Positions 11,041 through 24,088 of a stretch of 64,000 bases of DNA are shown here, in pieces (positions within the stretch are counted from its first letter, which is position 1; each line of letters starts with the position of its first letter). The notes under the pieces were generated by a model. It saw only the letters and a program-made list of their open reading frames with translations. It was not told where the DNA came from and ran no database searches. Both the position numbers and the translations under genes were made by a program. Origin of the DNA: Phlebotomus papatasi (Eukaryota > Arthropoda > Insecta > Diptera > Psychodidae); assembly GCF_024763615.1 (NCBI RefSeq), contig NC_077223.1:111352627-111416626 (forward strand), given 5' to 3'.

Positions 11041-13220
11041 CCACACTGTCCTAGCTAGCTGGTGTCCTATCTTAGCGTAAAAATGGTCACCGAAATGATC
11101 ATATTAATTTATATGATAGTAATTTTGACTATTTCATGTGAGAAAATTCTACCATCTTCTGTTTCACAATGGTATAATCCAGATTGCGTTTTATGCATTC
11201 AAGTATATATATACAATAATTTATTCATTTTATGACAGAACTCACAATGCTGCTTGAGAGCTAGACTTGAAAGCAATATTGTGTTCGCACTTGCCATTCA
11301 TCAATACTCTTTCTTAATGATCAATGAACTTCAAGGACGATCTATTATTTACTTGGGCAAACTTTCCCGGAATACCGCCTGGTATCTCAATCAACTTTTC
11401 GTGAGATTTCTGTACCCATCACACTTTCTTTGCGGGGGTAGCCCTCATGATGGGGTTGAAATGGTGAGCGTCTTGTGTTTGTCTTTGAGGGTAGAAAACA
11501 GAGAGCCTGGGTGAAAAATAATGAAGGAAAATTTGCTTCAACACGCAACTCCCTTCGCAAATGGGATTTTCAATCTATTACAGAAGCAGCCAAGAACATT
11601 TACCACAGTATAGATTTTGATAAATAAACATCGAAGAACAATATCGGGCTATATAAAGAGTATGTTGAAACTTTCTTCTGGATGGAGAATGGTAAAATAT
11701 GTCCTCCTTCAGAGACTCCCCGAGACGAGGTGGGTGACCTGGGGTGGTGGCTTGTGGCGAATGCCAGAAGGATGGATATTGGTGGATATAAATCACAGAG
11801 AGGAGAAATAAACCTTTCTAGGGTGAAATGATTGCCATTAGGTATAATGTCGCTATTTTCCTCTTTGCTGCTTTTTCTCCATCATCCTGACCCAGTCTGT
11901 CGCCCTCAGCCTCACCATTCATATCATTGTTATTATTATTATTTTCAAACGACCTCAATGTGATTCTTTTTTTTCTCACCACTTCAACCCACACCACAGG
12001 GTATATGTTTACATACGGGTTACTTAAATTTGTTTAAGTTTAAACCAAACATGTTCAAATAATAGTGCGCAGTTTTCTAAGGTATTTCGAAAAACATCAG
12101 TGTGTCTCGGGAGTGGTTTATTTCTTAGATAAATTTTCTCCATTTTTTATTGCAATGTTCCCGAGGATGTCCCAGCTAAAATAGAAAATCCAATAGACTT
12201 TCTATTTTACATCGAAATATTTCAAAGTTTAATCATACGGTGTTTACAAGCAAAATTTAAAATATAAAATTTCATTTAATATTTACGTGTTTTTACTATT
12301 TTTAATATATATTTTAATAATATTTATTATTTATTAATAATATTTAATTTTTAAATATTCAATATTTAAAAGACTTTCGTGTGACATATTACAAGTATAA
12401 TATACAGATTTGAAACCTAACAAACGACTATCATCGCATTTTGTTATTATGATGGATTCAGTAGAGGAATTCTGTATCAGTATGGGAATATCATGAAACA
12501 AATTTAAACATATTTATTGGATGAATTCAGAGAAACTATTCGAAAATGCGATTCATATGTATCAATCACTGAGGGCTCCATATAGCGCTCTTTTTAGTGG
12601 TCATTCGATTCTCATCTGCCTTAATTATTGTCCTGCTTGTGAATTTAGCACAAAAGTTTATCAGATTTACTTATAACATTAACAGACTGTTAAAGAATTA
12701 CCCTAAAAATTCTCCAAAAGTTAATGTCGAAAAATGTTATATTGTTTTTCAAATCCATTTAAAATCTATAGAATTCTTAGTTTTAAATTTTACTGTAACT
12801 TTTTATAGGGTTTCATTCGGTTCCGTTCAGCTAGAGCCGAAGCAAGAGGAAGAGAATAGTCCTAATCCGGTCGGATTATTCCCTTGCTGTGATAAGGGAA
12901 TTCAGGGAAATTTTCAAGAATTTTCGAACACTAAACGTTTAAATACCTTAAATATCAAATAATGATATATTTTTAATATCAATTATCTTATAAAGAAATT
13001 AAATATAATTTTGATATTACAAATTAAGAGAGCATTCCTTTTCAAAGCGGATTTTCTAATTGTAATACTGCGGTTTTTTTTTTTAAATAAAATGTCAATT
13101 AAACACGTTATTAAAAAAATTTAAATAATGGTACAATTGGATTTTTTTAAGTGTAAAAGTATCGAGATAAACTTTAATCATCGAAGTATTTTGCTGCGTG
13201 TAAGATTAAAAAAAAGGATG

Positions 13221-13234
13221 TAATTACTATGATG
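13221..13234. repeat. Target-site duplication of SINE copy 1 (left)
   Basis: A 14-bp word, TAATTACTATGATG, occurs here and again exactly at 13523-13536, immediately after the SINE tail. Perfect identity indicates a recent insertion. Confidence 0.9.
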
Positions 13235-13483
13235 GCACTCAATGGGTCAAGTGGTAGAGCACTCGCTCTATGATGCAAGTGTCCCAGGTTCGATTCCCCT
13301 TTAGGTCACCAGGAATTTTTTTGGCGTTAAAGGTGTTCGGATTGCTTCCAGTGAGCTTCATTGCACTTGATTCCACGTGGTATGGGACTGACAGCCTCAT
13401 CCAGTGTAAAAAAAATAATAATAATTCATATCTAGAAATCCCCTTGCGGGAAGGTCTAGTTCCTTTATGGAATATTGTGCCAG

Positions 13484-13522
<39 letters not shown>
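13235..13522 (+). mobile_element. tRNA-derived SINE, copy 1
   Basis: The head resembles a tRNA. An A-box-like TGGGTCAAGTGGTAGAGCA is followed by a canonical B box, GGTTCGATTCC, at the usual spacing, and the tRNA-like part ends at GGTCACC. A tRNA-unrelated body of about 170 bp follows, including ATCCCCTTGCGGGA. The tail is a (TTA)n run (13485-13522). A perfect 14-bp duplication flanks it. The same head, body and tail occur in reverse orientation at 49813-50060. Transcription would be by RNA polymerase III and mobilisation by a LINE in trans. The LINE in this window has a TGAA tail and so is not the obvious partner. Confidence 0.9.
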
Positions 13523-13526
<4 letters not shown>

Positions 13527-13536
13527 TACTATGATG
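13523..13536. repeat. Target-site duplication of SINE copy 1 (right)
   Basis: Exact second copy of the 14-bp word found at 13221-13234, directly after the TTA tail. Confidence 0.9.
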
Positions 13537-16500
13537 TCTACTGCTACTTAAAGTTTGTGGCCTCCAGGTAAATCATTTGTCACTATATACAGTTACTAAT
13601 GCAATATTTTAGTTCATGACAATTCTCAATTCATTCGTTTACAGAATTCGTCCCCTAGAGGAGCTTTCATCTAAAATTATTTAACAGCATATAAACGTAG
13701 TCATAGCTCTATTTTTAGGCTTATATCTTTGGCTCCATTCTCATCGGCACTTGTATATGTTTTATCGTCAGCCAAAAGAAGAGTGCTATCTCGAGCAATT
13801 GGCAAGAATGACGAGAAAGCTTCTGACAATACCAAGACATATCTTGATGGTAGGAACGGAGTGGGTGGCAAAAGGGGTTGACAAACTTCTCCCCGTGTTA
13901 TATTGAGCTCAACGTGTGATTACAGGTGTAAAAGTGGGCGGATGAAATATTCTTACGACAGACTTTGGAGGTATTTTTGCACCAGTTAAAAAGAAATGTG
14001 ACAGATTTGAGTGGGAAAACGCTGAAAAGTGCCTTGATGGGAAAAACGGCGTTGATTTGTAAGGTGTCACGATCATGAAGGAAGGTCATTTGTACATTGA
14101 GGATTTATCAGAGACATGCATAATCCAAACAGAAGCCAGGAAAAGTCACACAGGGAGAACACTAAGAAGTTATGCTATTTATCAAGTCGGAACGTTCGTA
14201 ATAAAAGCCAGCAAAAGTTGATGTAAAATTAGGAGACAATCTTTGATGTAGAGATTCATTCTGCTATAAAAATTGTTAGGTAAGGAAGAACATACCTTTA
14301 TTGCATGTAATTTAAAGAAAGAGATTTTCTGAGTAAGTACTTAACAATTACCAAAAGACGATAACTTTTAGCATAACTTAAATGGAAATTTATTAATAAT
14401 TTATTCCACTATATTAAATTGATTTTAAAATATTTTTATGTTTTGTTCATTTATTGCTCTAAATCTAAAGCTATGTAAATTAGTAAATTAATAAATCAGA
14501 GGACATTGGTTGCTATATTAATTTATACCGTCAGTGCTTCCAAAAATTGATTTAATAAAATCAATACAAAAAAATAGAGGAACAAAATTTTTAAACGTCA
14601 TCTGACGACTATAGTTGATAGTCGAATGAAAGTATTAACTAAACGGACGGGAAATAAAATGTATTTTTGTGCGGACTTACATAATTCCAGTTCAGTTTTT
14701 TCGATTATCAAATAATCAGTGCTTACCTGAAACGATAAGAGAGAAAACAGTTAGAATCGTATAGCAAGATTTCCTATTTTTGTGAAATTAAAAATTTTGT
14801 GTGCTCACGGAATTTTATAATTCATTCTATTATATTCTATTCTTTGACCGAATTCGAAGGATAAGATACTGCATATTTGCAGAACATTTGATATTTGTAG
14901 GATCAACACCAGGGGTGCTTCTATCTCAAAAATCAATTTAGATATCACATAACCTCGATTATCTCGCCTCCTGCTTAACCGATTTTGATGATTACAGCGA
15001 CATAATTGTAAAGGAGATATATGTTCACATTTCGTTCATATATTATCCTTGTTCGATTACGCCATTTGTATTATTTCATGGTTTTAGTGAAAAAAAAGAT
15101 ATTTTCCAGGATCATAAACAATAATTTCAGTTACCTTGACTCGTCCTGAGTAACCTAAAATGAGTTTGCATGCATTCCGATTTAGGTCACGTTAAGAAAC
15201 TCACTTATAATAAGCTGATGGCTTATCACTAGTGTTTACTTTAATCACATGATGTCTTTTTAACTTTATTTATTTAATTTTATTTACTGTTTCCAGACAG
15301 TCTTTGTTTTGCGGAAAAATTTAGCTTGAAAAAATAAATCATTCATTACTTTTCCTGAATAGAACTTAATATTGTGATAAATTAAGAAGAATATTGTTTG
15401 ATTTATTTTCTCAATTAATTTTATATACCTTTGACATGAGTCAAACATAACGTTGTTACAGTATCGAAAAATCTAGATTACCAAGGCTATATATAAATAA
15501 AACCAGTCCATGAATAAATCATACATTCATTAAACAATTAACATCTCCACTCCTTTTAGGCTGTGATGATTTTTGTAAGAGGAAAGAGTTTATCACATTG
15601 CTTTTTTGGCACTAATTCGCAATGGTGAATCAAGTGTGATTAATCTAGTATGGACTATTTCGCTGAAAATAAATTTCTATTTATCATACGAAATTAGGAT
15701 TTCACACCTCGGTATTTCCCTCTCGACGTTATAATCCTCAGAATTGTATTAGGGCGGACGAAGTTGAGGACAATGAACGGCTGATTTGTAGTGGTTTTGC
15801 CACAATATATAAGACCACCCACCGGATTAGTGAGGCAACAAGTGAATATAATCCATCGTGTTCACTATTCGAGAACATGGAGAGACTTCTGCATATCGAT
15901 AGAGAAGTTCTTCGAGAGTCCCAACAGACTTCCATTTTGAACTTCTTGAGTACTATTATGAATGGGAAAAAATAGTGAAATGCATCGGCAGCCTTCTGGT
16001 GTACTTGAGAATATGGCCATTGAAAACATGCTAGAGTATCCTTGATGATGAAGAAAATTCTGGGGCAAAAAAAGTGCTTTGTGTGCAGAAATGCTACTGA
16101 CAATGGCCTCAATAGACTTGTAATTAATACGTGATGTATTGCTCTTCGAAATTGCAATCCCTATTGTTTCAGTCAGTGAAAATAAAATTGGAGAAAAGCA
16201 ATGAAGGACCTAAAGTTAGAGCACAACAATTGAAGTGGCATAGTAATTTAGTACTCAGGCGTAATGAACAGTCCATTGGGGATTGAGGGTTTTCTCAAGG
16301 GAAATTATACAAGTTACAACCCTATTGCGACAATGTGCTGAGAAATTTATAGAAATTCTTGTACATCATTGCCTTTCATTAAATTTAATTGCTTAATAAT
16401 TTTATTTGTAGTAACAATTCCCTTTATCAGATGATGTTACCCTGAGGATTTTCTTGTGTGCCAGAATTTCCTTCTGTCACGAGCAGTCATCAGGAGTTTT

Positions 16501-19301
16501 CACACAATAAAATCAATACGGTCTTTCAGAGTTGATACACAATTTCGTCTTAAATTTCCGAAGATAAGATTTGAAAATCTTTACATTTGTATTGATGTAT
16601 TTTAGTTTTATTGGGGTTTTGTGTTATCAATAAATGTTATTTTAAAAAATATGGTAAATTGTCTCAGATATAGAATTTCAATTTATTGAAGAAGAATATT
16701 GAGAGTTCAAATCAAACCCACCAATTTTTTTTATTTCTATTATGTTCAATGGTTTATAAATTGAAAATCGAATTCAAATTACTTACTGGTAAATTACCAG
16801 TTTATTATTATAAAGGATTACCATAAAGGATTCTAAAAGTTTTCCAACGAACCCAAATTCAACAAAGATGACGAACCCAACATGGCTTCTGCGGAAAGGA
16901 GATGTGCACAGAAAAAAATAATTTGTAAAATTGTTTGTAAATGTTTGTGAATTCCTACTGGGAATTGAAGAATAGAATACATTACTACATTACTTACGTT
17001 GTATTATTAACGCTTCATTTAAATACATTTCTATAGTATATGTTATATATTTGTGAATTCCTAAGTTATATGTTGCGCACTAAAAATTACCCGTTAGAGG
17101 GCGCCGCACTCTGGGGATGAGATCTATCACACTTCAATTTATTAATTTCTCGATCACTGGAGCTTAATCGTGAAACCAATATTTACTTCTTACTTAGAAA
17201 ACTATACCGATACACGAATGAGACTCGCAAATGAAAAAAAATATATTTTTTTATATCTATGCTTTGTTTAGGTTTTAAAGTTGTGGCGAGTTTAGATTAA
17301 GGAACGAACACAATTCTTACTTTTTAATTCACCTTTATTTTCATCACCACCACCATATTCCAACTCTAATATTACATTTCGACTAATTTCTCGAGCTCTA
17401 CTCCTTACATTATATCGTCGGGACGCTCACAATAGAGTTAAAATGCTTTAAATCAGCTGTAAACCATCTATTAGTTCTAAAGTACCTTACAAATGTATTG
17501 AAATTAACAATATCCACAATTAAGATTAAACTTTCAATCTAAATCCAATACAAAAATAGAAGAAAATAATTTCTTGTTAACTCTGTTCCATGGAATTCAG
17601 TGCAATCCTTGTATTTCGTGTACAGCTTCTAGCCTAATCCAAGTGCTGAAAGGGAAGTATATCTAAACCGTATTTCAGCTGGAATGGGAAAATCTGTTTC
17701 TGTGTATATGTATTCCTTGGAGCAAGAGAACTTTTCCTTGTGGATGACTTTCCTTTTCCATCCGTTTTTGATCTCATAATACTCTGATATTTCCAATATG
17801 CTTCTTGACTAAGATTCTATCACCCAAATATGTAATGCTCATTTTTCGTCCCTAGATTCGCATCACGACAGAGACTTTAATGTGATCTTTCACAGGCCCT
17901 ATTTTGTGCATGTTTAGAAAATCATTTTAATGGGATTAAGGTCAAATTTATGCTTCAATGGTCACAGTGCCAAAGCAATTTTATCATCAAGTGTAATTTA
18001 CTCCAGAATATGCTCAGAAGGGAATGAATATACTTGAAAGCCAAGACAATATTTATTAAAGACTCAGAGGATTTACTTTACAGCTTATCACCCTCAAGTC
18101 TACTTTAAAATGGGAAATGAGACATTTCTTTTTTCAGGGAAAAATCGCAATATGAACAAAGATGGAAATTCATTTCAATTTCTCTCTCACTTTCGTCACA
18201 TCTTGACAGTTCTTTAAAAGAAAGTGCTTTCAAGAGAAAAATATGAAAAGGTAATGAGCTTGAAATGTAAAATCATATCCCAAGTTTTCTTTCACATGCG
18301 AAGATATCTTTAAAATAATTTTATCCTGATTTTTTTTCTGTAAAATGAAAATACTTCGAATAGATTGACGCGTGTCACTTAAAGTAAGATTGGGAGAAAA
18401 TTCAGGAATAACATCCCTTTAATGTCCTTAACAAATGAAACTGTGTGAGGACTGAGGAGATCCGCCAACGAGTGGTTTTGGTCACAGTCATGTGGAAAAC
18501 CGCATGCCAAGTTGGAGATGGACAAGGAGGATGTCAATAGCTGACAGATAATATTCCAAGCATCAAAAACGTATATTTTAGTACAAAGGGGAACATTTAA
18601 TGTACCTAAGAGGAATGAAATTGATTTTCTGTCCGATTCATCACCAATATGGTACTCTCAGTCCCATAGCCAAGAAATGATATAATTAAAAAGAAAAACT
18701 ATCTCTTATCCTAATTTATCTTTGATTTCTGCTGATTTTTTTTGTTTAGGACAATTTTTGTAAAAAGCATTGATATATCGTCGTTAGTATCCAAAATTGT
18801 CGTATCTGAAGAATTAAAATTCAAAAAATGCCTGATTAGCAGCGTATGACCTGATAGGCAATTTTCAACTCATCCGAAGATTAATCTATAAACTTTAAGG
18901 CTCCAGAAGATTGGGCAGTATTTTGGTAAAAATGGTCAGTTAATATAATTGTTCAGTATAGAAATAAAATGGATATCATGCAAATAGCCAAAAATAGAGA
19001 GACTTTTTTGGCGAGAATTTGTAATTACTTTCTTACTAATTTGGTTATTTTACTGATCAATTTGATAATTTAGTGACCAAAACTGTACATCCACAACTTA
19101 TTTGTCTTTCAATTCTCAGCCTTACGTAACTGCTAAAGACTATTCTTTAAATCATGATGAATATTCTTTTATACTTCAGTGAATATCATATTTATAAGAA
19201 GACATAGTATTTATTTGACCACGTAAATCCTTAGCTGCACTTAAAGTATGTAAACTGAGTTTTGCTTATTTGAAAATGAAATCTATAACATTAAAATTGC
19301 A
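13537..19301. other. Intergenic stretch
   Basis: No gene can be supported. One broken coding-like stretch (15672-15975) is listed separately. 13780-14150 is less AT-rich, with short open frames interrupted by stops and no motifs. 17080-17120 contains a G+C-rich word (AGAGGGCGCC). The rest is AT-rich sequence in which I see nothing. Confidence 0.5.
15672..15975 (+). pseudogene. Possible broken coding fragment, unrecognised
   Basis: About 100 codons are open on the plus strand up to a TAG at 15973. The residue mix looks protein-like: CIRADEVEDNERLICSGF, then EYNPSCSLFENMERLLHIDR. After a one-base shift, further open sequence follows (NSEMHRQPSGVLENMA), and then a short frame with CFVCRN. No family is recognised. 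A minus-strand frame of 139 codons (16157-15738) overlaps it, which suggests the region simply has few stops because it is less AT-rich. It could be a decayed gene or transposon fragment, or chance. Confidence 0.22.
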
Positions 19302-19576
19302 TAGGGTAAGAGCTCATAATTTTGGACAGTTTCTAAATTTGGACAGTTTGATTAGCTGTCCAAGATACAGCCAAGGTATCCAAATTTATAGCCAAGGTGT
19401 CCAAAGTTTGAGTCAAATGCACCTCTACATATCAATTCATTTTTAAACGTATTAAGACTAATTTTAGTAAAAACAAAGACAATAAACAGCTTGCCAAGTT
19501 TCTAAAGAACTCTTCTGAAAAGAGAGTAACCACATTTATGCTTATGCTCTGTCCAAAATTATGAGCCCTTACCCTA
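19302..19576. mobile_element. TAGGG-terminus MITE, family 1
   Basis: A 275-bp element. The left end TAGGGTAAGAGCTCATAATT is mirrored at the right end (minus strand TAGGGTAAGGGCTCATAATT), and both continue into TTTGGACAG. Each end starts at a TA dinucleotide with no longer flanking duplication, which fits a TA target as used by Tc1/mariner-type transposases. The left arm holds internal repeats of TTTGGACAG and of AGCCAAGGTRTCCAAA. No coding capacity. Confidence 0.85.
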
Positions 19577-21737
19577 CTTCACTAATCAAAAAGGAGTACT
19601 GGGAATAGGATATGGTAGATCGGATCGGTAATACCATCCTTAAGTGCTAATACTTAAGAAAATCTTAGGAACAGTAGGAGGGTGAAATCGCCCCACGAAG
19701 TCACCCCCAATTTATTTGGTGTTAATATAAAAAAAACTATGCTAATGACATAAGTTTCAATAGTATTTTATAGTTTGATATTTTTAATACAATAACCAAG
19801 TGCATTATTTATGCGAATATAAATATAAATGTAAAAGTAATGTATTTAATACGACGTCTACAATATATGCACTGAAAAAAACTTAGTTGAAATTTGAATA
19901 AAAGCGCTCCTAGCATAGAAAAAAATGAAGTTGTTTTTGTAGTAATTGAAAAAGTTTTTAATAGCCCTGGAATATGAACTTGCGAAAAGTTGCAAATTTT
20001 ATCCGCTGTTCACAAAGTACTTTAAAAGAAAATATGAAAGGGAGTCCTAAAGTATAATCTCTTCGATTTTCCTGACCAAGGAGCAATTTGTTATGTATTC
20101 ATGTCGTGCCTTTGACTCATTTACTGAGATCCACTGAATTGTTCTAGGCAAAGTTTTCTTCCTTTAAAGATGGTATCAAAATTGACATTATAATCCCCCT
20201 TCAATATATACTTATGAAAATTTGCATTCTCAACACTCCCAACGTGACCTTTTTTGCACCCAAAGGAAAGGGACAATTTGTTACAACTTGGAAACCATGG
20301 CGCCTTGTAACATTCAAAAAAGTGAGCAATGACCTGGAGGAGCATTAAAACGATATTATTATTTTAATGACCCATCAACCGACAGATTTCCGTGTGAGAG
20401 TCCTATCTAAATATTTCCTGGGAAAGTACTGACGTTAAAATTCAATTACATGATTTATATTCCGAAGGCACGTGTTGGAAATAAATATTGCTAGCGAAAA
20501 CACTTGCACGAAAGCCAAATCAAGCATAAAGTACGATGGTATAATTGTATGTTAACAAATTTGTAGCACTTGATAAGAGAATCTTTTATTTTATCACCAC
20601 AAATTTGGGTCATTTGGAAAGCCTCTCATGGGGCCAAGAAAGCTTCAAGTTATTGCAGTATTTTATAGTGGATCGATACAAGGAAATGGAGGAAAAAAGC
20701 TTTGCAAAATTAAATAAGATCGTTTTAGAAAATCCACTCCCAACAGTTTGCTCCTGGCATCCATGTTCAATGGCACTGCAATCGTGTCATGAGCTGAAAA
20801 TAAATTCAAATTGGAACATCTCAAATGATTTTGAAAGCTCGTAAAAGTCATTTGTCGAAATAGAATGGAAAATGTGACTGTAGAACAGCACTTTGTGGGG
20901 TCTTTTAATTAAGGATGAGAGCTTTTATTTGTGGAATAAATTACAGTGAAAATCCTATAAAGTTGTAGGACTTTTCACTTGAGTACTGGAATAAATTTTA
21001 TTATTTTTATACCAAGATATGAAAGGAAATGATTGAATGATGATAATTCTGCACTATAAGGTCTGATTTAAAATAACATAAAATTTAGTCTGTATTAAAG
21101 ACAAAAATAAATTGTAAGCCTTGATGGGGCTTACCTAAATAATATTATAACTTCTATAAGGCAAATGGGGAACTGAAGGTGCCATCTTTCAACGTCTTCG
21201 GAGTGAAGTGTCCACGGCGACTACTCACTGAAGTACAGAGACGGTTGACTCGAACAAAAACTCCAGCAATCTTCGACATCGCATAGAGATGATTATTTGA
21301 GCGTGACATAGGAATAAAGGATTACGATTGCTGGGTTCAAACGTCGACTGGGTTAGCGACTGTCAAATGGTCTGTACGCTCTACAAAATGAGCACTAATA
21401 AATAAATTTTGATCAACGGAGACTCGAAAATTCATCCTAATCTATGAATCAAAGGGAGAATTTCGGTCTAATCCTGTTTTATTATGCCAACATTTCAATC
21501 AAAAATGGATTATTTTTCGGGGCATTAAGGCGCTTTAGAGGACAACCGTCAGGGACACATAATGTGCTACATTTATCACATTTAATGAAGCCTGGCAGAA
21601 TCACTCATAGGAGTGCTTAAAAGTGTGTAGTTTACAGATATGTTATTTATTTATTTATTTTTAAGTAAGTGATTTTGAGTTAGTGACAGTTGTTTAACCG
21701 TGTAGGTTTTCGGCTTAGGCAGCTTAGGGCCTGAGAC

Positions 21738-21980
21738 TTGGGGTGACATGATAACTTGTTTTCGAAACTATCGACTGTCGATTCTGAAAAATTTAAACGA
21801 TAGCTGCTCTTCCCGCAACGAATACAAATATTTACCAACATCTTCATTCTTTTAAGAATGTCACAATAAATGGCCCAACAATGCGTAAAAAGTCGACATA
21901 AACTTCATCTAACAGATATAGATTTATCGATACTGTCGATTCGATAGTATCTAAAAGTTATTATACCACCACTGCACTGG
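21738..21980. mobile_element. Possible diverged inverted-repeat element with ACTATCGA motifs
   Basis: The left part (GGGGTGACATGATAACTT, then ACTATCGACTGTCGAT) resembles the reverse complement of the right part (GGTGGTATAATAACTTTT, then ACTATCGAATCGACAG). The arms are imperfect and the ends are not sharply defined. A right-hand CAGTGGTGG end could suggest a hAT-like or P-like element, but that is speculation. Confidence 0.35.
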
Positions 21981-23704
21981 GTATAAAGAGGGATGGGTGG
22001 CGATATAAAAAATCACATTTAATTTAAACAAAATGTTAACCTTCAGACATTCGAAAAGTTGACATACTGAAGTAAAACCGTAGAAAAAAATGAACAGACC
22101 GAAATTTGTACTTCGGTTTCAGTTTATTGCACAGTTATTTTACCACTTCTGGAAAAGATTTTAAATTATTTTCAGTAACATAATAACTTTAAAAAACATC
22201 TTTAAAGTTGAATAGGTTTTTTCTAAAGATTAAATGAAATTATAATAGGATATTCGCTTGTCCTAGCTTTATTTTTAAATGTGCAATCGACAAGAAGAAT
22301 CTGGAGATTAGAGAGAATGTCCTGATTAATTTGCAGAGACATTTAGGTCTATTAATCATTGAACGTGGGTTGTTCTGTATCCTAACTTCCCATTCCCACG
22401 ATATCAAATGTTAATTTTCTACGAGAAGTATTTAAATAGAAAACCTATTTTCTCCAATGTTACCTAAAGCGATTTCTTAATGCAATTCCCAATAATCAAT
22501 ATAACTTTTTACCAAGAATGCATTCGCAATTCCGAATTTTTCTTTCATCTTCCTGTAACAGAGTAACCTTTTAGAAAAATCCAATATGCTATCGACTGAT
22601 TTGAAATAGCGGAAATGGAAGGGAGGAAAAAATCACCGGTAAAAACAACTTACAAAGTTACCAGTGGAAATAGGTTTAAACCAAAGCTCATGAATTTTTT
22701 AAAGCAAAGAAATTCAAAGGACGAACTCAAACATATTTGGCAAAATTGTAACATCCTTGACAGAAAGGACTATATGGCATTTGGAAAATATACTACTGAA
22801 TAAACCACGTGTTTTTTTCCAACACCACAAATAAACTTCTCTGCTATTTTTAAACATTGTTAGCGAAAATTGCTGTGTCGCTGAAAAAGAAGTACATTCG
22901 TTATTGTGCCAAGGGATGGTGGAAAAAAATGTGTGAAGTTGAAAAGCTTGGAGTATCCTCTGTACTCTGTGCTGACATACACCACGTTTAAAATTAAACA
23001 ATAGCACTGAAAAGTAAAGTATTGAGACACAACATGGTCAAGTTTATAATTAAATTTCGAAAGCTCTGATGAATGAGATATTTTCCCTTCCACAGTATTC
23101 TCTTATACTTCGTCCTTTTTTTCTATACTTTCTCGCTACCATCCTCGAGACAAGCTCTTATATTTAACTTATAATTAATTTAGCGAAAAGAGCAATGAGA
23201 AAACGCTGTATATTTCATTATCTTTTTTTTTGTTAATCTTTTCGTAGCTTTTTGCACAGAGGTGTGAATAGTTCATGGAAAAAGCTCTATTTCTTCCAAT
23301 TTTATGGTCTGCGGATGGAAAAACAATTGCAAACGATTCTTCTTCCTCAAGTTATTCATCTTGATACGAATAAATGAAAGAATTTTACGAAGAAGAAAGT
23401 GCATCCTCCGGGAAATTCTTTCACTTGCATTAAATACACTTTGTTGAGCACAATGCCAAAAATAATGAAAAGAATGCGCTTCTCTCTTGTGTAAATATGT
23501 CTGCTTAAACAAAAAAGTATTTTTGCAAGCGTTGTTTAGTGAAGCATAAAGAAGGAGCTCTACGAGATTTATTTTCATGCTCAAATACCCAAAATCAGAT
23601 AAAATGAATAAAATAGAAACTTCAAAAATAGATCCTTTGAAGTCTGGCTATAATATAATATAAGTTATCAAAGTTTTCGTTTTTGAAAGTTTCATTTAAG
23701 TTAG

Positions 23705-24088
23705 CGGAGGTTAGCAAGTACGCTTGAACAGATCTTTAATAGATCTACGGTGGTGTCCGGTTTGATGCGCAACAGTTCTTTAGAGGAAGGAACAACTTCC
23801 AAAGGCTCTACAGAGGATAATGAGGCACTTAAAAAAAATAATGAAGACAGATCTTCTAATAAAGCTGTAACGTCTAACGTATAGGACAGATCAATCTCAG
23901 ATCAACATAAACTTCTGGCTCAAATCAACATAATACCGACTTTTGAGGTAGAACCGATAGAATCGATGATACACGCAGAAGAGAGAAAATCTTCGAAGGA
24001 CGGATTCTTTGTCGTATTTTTGGGTTTTATTAAAAAATTCTGCAATGGAGTAATTGCGGATTTGAATAAACTACCTATTACAAAATAA
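23705..24088 (+). pseudogene. Possible small coding relic with an in-frame TAG, unrecognised
   Basis: From the codon after a TAG at 23702, 128 codons run to a TAA at 24086-24088 with one in-frame stop, a TAG at 23882-23884. An ATG lies at 23765. The first half is acidic and polar (SLEEGTTSKGSTEDNEALKK). The second half includes EVEPIESMIHAEERKSSKDG and a hydrophobic FFVVFLGFIKK segment near the C-terminus, like a short tail anchor. About 45 bases after the stop, AATAAA runs straight into an A tract, as a processed copy might. No family is recognised. A chance open frame is a real alternative. Confidence 0.3.

Larger units (their letters stand above)
8611..13220. other. Intergenic stretch, few repeats
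   Basis: No gene can be supported. It holds a half MITE (9220-9312) and a repeat-family copy (10890-11040). 9313-9700 and 11400-11820 are somewhat richer in G+C, with overlapping open frames on both strands but no family motifs. They could be conserved non-coding DNA. The remainder is AT-rich with A/T runs. Confidence 0.5.

Noticed and set aside
12597..12962. 121-codon plus-strand frame
   Set aside because: It lacks an ATG near the start and has no domain. The hydrophobic start is what AT-rich DNA gives by chance.
13235..13310. Possible tRNA gene
   Set aside because: The boxes fit, but the acceptor stem does not pair well and the sequence continues into a repeated body and a tail with target duplications, so it is a SINE head.
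22615..22803. 62-codon Lys-rich frame with a fair start context
   Set aside because: Too short and without similarity to anything recognised.
23882..23884. Programmed stop-codon read-through at the in-frame TAG
   Set aside because: Nothing around the TAG supports read-through, and the reading frame itself is not established as a gene.
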